A stretch of DNA of 15,437 bases, from contig DASXTS010000387.1 in assembly GCA_036505275.1 (NCBI GenBank), positions 1 to 15,437 of the forward strand, read 5' to 3'. Positions within the stretch are counted from its first letter, which is position 1, and each line of letters begins with the position of its first letter. The notes beneath the pieces are model-generated. The model had not been told where the DNA came from. It made no database searches and saw only the letters and a list, made by a program, of their open reading frames with translations. Shown piece after piece: positions 12,685 to 15,437 of the stretch. This stretch comes from DASXTS01 sp036505275 (lineage in GTDB: Bacteria; Actinomycetota; Actinomycetes; Mycobacteriales; Pseudonocardiaceae). The translations under genes were made by a program, and so were the position numbers.

Positions 12685-14022
12685 GTGCCACCGCCGCTGG
12701 AGCAGCCGCCGCTGGAGCAGCCGCCGTCTGCCGGCCGCGGCGGCGTAGCGGCCCGGCTCCGGGGGGCCCTGGCCGACACCCGGCCGCTGGGTACACCGGC
12801 GTTCAGGCGGCTCTGGCTCGCCGGGATCGTGACCTCGGTCGGCGCACAGCTGTCGGTGGTCGCGGTGCCGGTGCAGGTGTTCGCGCTGACCCGCTCGTCG
12901 GTCTATGTGGGGCTCACCGGGCTGTTCGGGCTGGTCCCGCTGGTGGTGTTCGGGCTGTGGGGCGGCGCCATCGCGGACGCCATGGACCGGCGGACCCTGC
13001 TCATGATCACCGGTCTTGGCCTGGCGCTCACCGCGCTCGGTCTCGGCGCGGTCGCGATCACCGGGGTCGGCACGGTGTGGCTGGTGCTGTCGCTGTACGC
13101 GGTGCAGCAGGCGTTCCTGGCGGTGAACCAGCCGACCCGCGGCGCGGTGCTGCCCCGGCTGCTGCCGGCCGGTGAGCTGCCGGCCGCGAATGCCCTGAAC
13201 ATGCTCGTGATGATGTTCGGCGCGATCGTGGGCCCGCTGCTCGCTGGCGCGCTGCTGCCGCTGATCGGCCTCGGCACGCTCTACCTGCTGGATGCGGTGG
13301 CCCTTACCGCCACCCTGTGGGCCACCTGGCGGCTGCCGGCCATTCCGCCGATTCCCACCGGGGACGCCGGGAGTGGCGAAACCACCGGTGGTGCGGCGCC
13401 GCGGCGGGCCGGGCTGCGCGAAGTGCTGGCCGGGTTCGTGTTCCTCGCCCGGCAAAAGGTGCTGCTCGTCTCGTTCCTGGTCGACATCATTGCGATGGGG
13501 TTCGGCCTGCCGCGAGCGGTGTTCCCCGAGATGGCCGTGCGCACCTTCGGCGATCCACCCAGCGGCGGCCATGCGCTCGGCTGGCTGTACGCGGCCATGG
13601 CGATCGGCGCCGCGGCCGGCGGCCTGTTCTCCGGCTGGCTGCACGGGGTGCGCCGGCAGGGCGTTGCCGTGACAGTGGCGATCTGCGTGTGGGGCCTCGG
13701 CGTGGCCGCGTTCGGGCTCACCCACGTGCTGTGGCTGGCCGTGCTGTTCCTCGCCGTCGGCGGCGCGGCCGACCTGGTCAGCGCGGTGTTCCGGTCGACA
13801 ATGCTGCAGGTGGTGGCCACCGACGAGATGCGCGGCCGGATGCAGGGGGTGTTCATCGTGGTGGTGGTCGGCGGGCCGCGGCTGGCTGACGTGTGGCACG
13901 GCCCGGCGGCCGCCGCCTTCGGCACCTCGGCGGCCGCGACCGCCGGCGGCCTCGCCGTAGTCGTGCTGACCGTGGCGGTGGTGGCGCGGTACCGGGAGTT
14001 TTGGCGCTACCGCGCCCTGTGA
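12685..14022 (+). CDS. MFS transporter (MFS_3/EntS-like exporter)
   Basis: A 445-residue integral membrane protein with about 12 hydrophobic helices, probably a proton-driven exporter of a small molecule. The N-terminal cytoplasmic tail has a 15-base tandem repeat giving PLEQPPLEQP. The motif GGAIADAMDRR (93-103), between helices 2 and 3, matches MFS motif A. NQPTRGAVLPRLLPAGELPAANAL, after helix 4, is typical of the MFS_3 group, whose members export siderophores, macrolides or other drugs. The substrate is unknown. The GTG at 12685 is the best start; a TTG at 12658 and upstream codons inside the stem-loop are less likely. It has no clear SD; a weak -10-like CAGACT at 12673 may serve a leaderless message. 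It is flanked on both sides by the stem-loop/DnaA-box element, and its TGA lies inside copy B. Confidence 0.87.
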   Translation: MPPPLEQPPLEQPPSAGRGGVAARLRGALADTRPLGTPAFRRLWLAGIVTSVGAQLSVVAVPVQVFALTRSSVYVGLTGLFGLVPLVVFGLWGGAIADAMDRRTLLMITGLGLALTALGLGAVAITGVGTVWLVLSLYAVQQAFLAVNQPTRGAVLPRLLPAGELPAANALNMLVMMFGAIVGPLLAGALLPLIGLGTLYLLDAVALTATLWATWRLPAIPPIPTGDAGSGETTGGAAPRRAGLREVLAGFVFLARQKVLLVSFLVDIIAMGFGLPRAVFPEMAVRTFGDPPSGGHALGWLYAAMAIGAAAGGLFSGWLHGVRRQGVAVTVAICVWGLGVAAFGLTHVLWLAVLFLAVGGAADLVSAVFRSTMLQVVATDEMRGRMQGVFIVVVVGGPRLADVWHGPAAAAFGTSAAATAGGLAVVVLTVAVVARYREFWRYRAL

Positions 14023-14070
14023 GTGGTAAATGGTGCCACAGCACCATTTACCATTCACGACTTATCCACA
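14019..14070 (+). other. Composite element, copy B: stem-loop followed by a DnaA box
   Basis: GTGAGTGGTAAATGGTGC (14019-14036) pairs with GCACCATTTACCATTCAC (14041-14058), with one G-T pair, around CACA. GAC and then TTATCCACA (14062-14070), the classical DnaA box, follow. The MFS stop TGA (14020-14022) is part of the stem. Against copy A, a C-G pair has become T-A and a G-C pair G-T, so pairing is kept. Confidence 0.88.
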
Positions 14071-14074
14071 ACCG

Positions 14075-14080
14075 TAGGGT
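14075..14080 (+). promoter_or_regulatory. -10 element of the CapA-type gene
   Basis: TAGGGT ends 7 bases before the ATG at 14088, so the message would be leaderless. The DnaA box at 14062-14070 falls between this -10 and the expected -35, so a DnaA-bound promoter would be blocked. Confidence 0.55.
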
Positions 14081-14087
14081 GAGGCCC

Positions 14088-15188
14088 ATGCGGCGGGGAC
14101 GGCTGCGCTGGCTGGCGGCGGTGGCGCTGCTGGTCGTGCCGGCTGCCGCGGGGTGCGGGGGGCGGGAGGCGGGGACGCCACCGCCGGTCGGCCAGACCAC
14201 CGGGCAAACCGCGGCAACAGCAAGCAGTACGGTTGCGGACACCCCGACCGGCCCGCAGCAGGGCGAGGTCGTACTGACCTTCGCCGGCGACGTGCACTTC
14301 GCCGAGCGGACCACCGCGCTGCTGGACGACCCGGCGACCGCATTCGGGCCGATCTCCGCGGTGTTCAGCGCGGCCGACCTCGCCGTGGTCAACCTGGAGA
14401 CCGCTGTCACCGCCGGCGGCGCGGCCGAGCCGAAGCAGTTCCACTTCCGCGCGCCGGCGCAGGCGTACGCCGCGATCAAGGCGGCCGGGGTGGACGCGGT
14501 GTCGATCGCCAACAACCACTCGCTGGACTACGGGTCGGTGGGCCTTGCGGACACCCTGTCCTACGCAAGCCAGGCCGGGATGCCGGCCTTCGGCGCCGGG
14601 CCTACGGCCGCGCAGGCGTACGCGCCGTGGATCACCGACGTGCGCGGCACCCGGATCGCGCTGGTCGGCATCTCCCAGGTGCACGAGCTGGAGACGAGCT
14701 GGAACGCCACCGACGACCGGCCTGGCGTCGCGCATGCCAGGGACCCAGCGCGCGCCATCGCGGCGGTGCGCGCCGCCGGCCAGAGAGCCGATTTCGTCAC
14801 CGTGTTCATGCACTGGGGCAAGGAGGGCAACGACTGCCCCAGCACGGAGATGCGGTCGTTCGCCCGCAAGCTGGTGGACGCCGGCGCCGACCTGATCGTC
14901 GGCACGCATGCGCACCTGCTGCTCGGCGACGGCTGGCTCGGCGGCACGTACGTGGCGTACGGGCTGGGCAACTTCCTCTGGTGGTGGAACGACGCGTCCA
15001 GCAACGACACCGGGGTGCTGCGGGTGACGCTGCGCCAGGCGAAGATCGTCAAGGCCGAGCTGGTGCCCGCCTACATCTCCCGCCAGACGGGGCAGCCGCT
15101 GCCGGTCACCGGGGCCGAGGCCAGCCGGATTGCCGCGAAGTTCGCCGGCCTGCGCGGCTGCACCGGCCTGGCCGACGCCCCCTCGTGA
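14088..15188 (+). CDS. CapA-family (PGA_cap) metallophosphatase-fold lipoprotein
   Basis: A 366-residue exported protein. It has a basic N-terminus, a hydrophobic core and AAGC at 20-23, a lipobox-like site making C23 the probable lipidated residue; a disordered Thr/Ala/Gly linker follows to about residue 58. The CapA metallophosphatase-like domain (about 60-330) shows FAGDVHF (65-71), VNLETAV (101-107), ANNHSLDYG (141-149), MHWGKEG (241-247), GTHAHLL (272-278) and YGLGNFLW (291-298). These are the metal-binding Asp, Asn, Glu and His positions of the family. CapA proteins take part in poly-gamma-glutamate capsule export, but no capB or capC is near, so a general envelope hydrolase is as likely. 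The ATG at 14088 has TAGGGT 7 bases upstream. It overlaps the ppk start by GTGA. Confidence 0.9.
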   Translation: MRRGRLRWLAAVALLVVPAAAGCGGREAGTPPPVGQTTGQTAATASSTVADTPTGPQQGEVVLTFAGDVHFAERTTALLDDPATAFGPISAVFSAADLAVVNLETAVTAGGAAEPKQFHFRAPAQAYAAIKAAGVDAVSIANNHSLDYGSVGLADTLSYASQAGMPAFGAGPTAAQAYAPWITDVRGTRIALVGISQVHELETSWNATDDRPGVAHARDPARAIAAVRAAGQRADFVTVFMHWGKEGNDCPSTEMRSFARKLVDAGADLIVGTHAHLLLGDGWLGGTYVAYGLGNFLWWWNDASSNDTGVLRVTLRQAKIVKAELVPAYISRQTGQPLPVTGAEASRIAAKFAGLRGCTGLADAPS

Positions 15189-15437
15189 GCGCACCCGGCG
15201 GCCCGGAGGCCGGCATCGACGGCACCACGCCCGAACGCATCACGCCCGAACCCACCACGCCCGAACCCACCACGCCCGAGGCCCTCCTTGCCGATTCGGC
15301 CGCACCCGGGCCTGGCCCGGTGGAGGTCTTCGAGGACGACGAGGCCCCCGAGCTTCCGGAGGACCGGTTCCTCAACCGCGAGCTCTCCTGGCTCGACTTC
15401 AACGCCCGGGTGCTGGCGCTCGCCGAGGACCAGTCGA
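15185..15437 (+). CDS. ppk: Polyphosphate kinase 1, N-terminal part (runs off the window)
   Basis: Only the first 84 residues are visible. RFLNRELSWLDFNARVLALAED (about 61-82) is the highly conserved start of PPK1, the enzyme that makes inorganic polyphosphate from ATP. It is preceded by a 60-residue non-conserved leader, low in complexity and acidic, with a 15-base tandem repeat coding TPEPT units (15227-15272). The GTG at 15185 overlaps the capA-type TGA (GTGA) and fixes the start by coupling. The catalytic histidines lie outside the window. Co-translation with a CapA-type envelope protein links it to that gene. Confidence 0.92.
   Translation, partial: MSAPGGPEAGIDGTTPERITPEPTTPEPTTPEALLADSAAPGPGPVEVFEDDEAPELPEDRFLNRELSWLDFNARVLALAEDQS

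Noticed and set aside
11248..14058. A 936-codon open frame on the minus strand, antisense to hmgA and the MFS gene
   Set aside because: Its composition is His/Arg/Gly/Pro-rich without domains, and it runs antisense through two well-recognised genes and both stem-loop elements. It is a GC-codon-bias shadow.

Overview
High-GC DNA with frequent GTG starts, 4-base GTGA/ATGA stop-start overlaps and many -10-like hexamers placed 7-8 bases before the start codon (leaderless genes). This, together with a ClpC2-like protein, a Septum_form-family protein and the homogentisate cluster, points to an actinobacterium. I infer the order Pseudonocardiales, but the window alone does not prove it. It looks chromosomal: no integrase, transposase, phage gene, tRNA or CRISPR was seen. 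No gene-free stretch exceeds about 230 bases.

Left part (1-1816): a Cof-type HAD phosphatase, cut by the window edge, diverges from a ClpC2-like protein. That protein has a helix-turn-helix, a double Clp N-domain and a ClpX-type zinc finger but no ATPase. Its promoter is covered by two matching inverted repeats, which suggests autoregulation.

1818-4282 (minus strand): a three-gene operon of a membrane-anchored protein with a Lys/Glu/Pro/Ala-rich cytoplasmic tail, a glutathionylspermidine-synthase-like ATP-grasp ligase and a DUF350 membrane protein. It parallels the yjfM-yjfC-yjfL / ygiB-ygiC sets of enterobacteria. A strong inverted repeat separates it from the divergent pair 4414-5851 (Septum_form-family protein and a small zincin metallopeptidase).

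6007-8248 (plus strand): a GDT1/TMEM165-type transporter, prephenate dehydratase (pheA) and a histidine phosphatase overlapping pheA. The convergent gap after them (8249-8475) holds a 94-bp concentric palindrome that runs into a 22-bp tandem repeat.

8476-12564: tyrosine/homogentisate catabolism. A minus-strand operon (uncharacterised protein, fumarylacetoacetase, IclR-type regulator) diverges from homogentisate dioxygenase across a promoter with regularly spaced half-sites. The uncharacterised gene carries an in-frame duplicated hairpin whose two copies differ only by pairing-preserving changes.

12571-15437 (plus strand): an MFS exporter, a CapA-type lipoprotein and the start of polyphosphate kinase. 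Each end of the MFS gene carries the same composite element: a long stem-loop followed, at identical spacing, by a perfect DnaA-box sequence. Between the two copies the stems covary. This is the most unexpected structure in the window.
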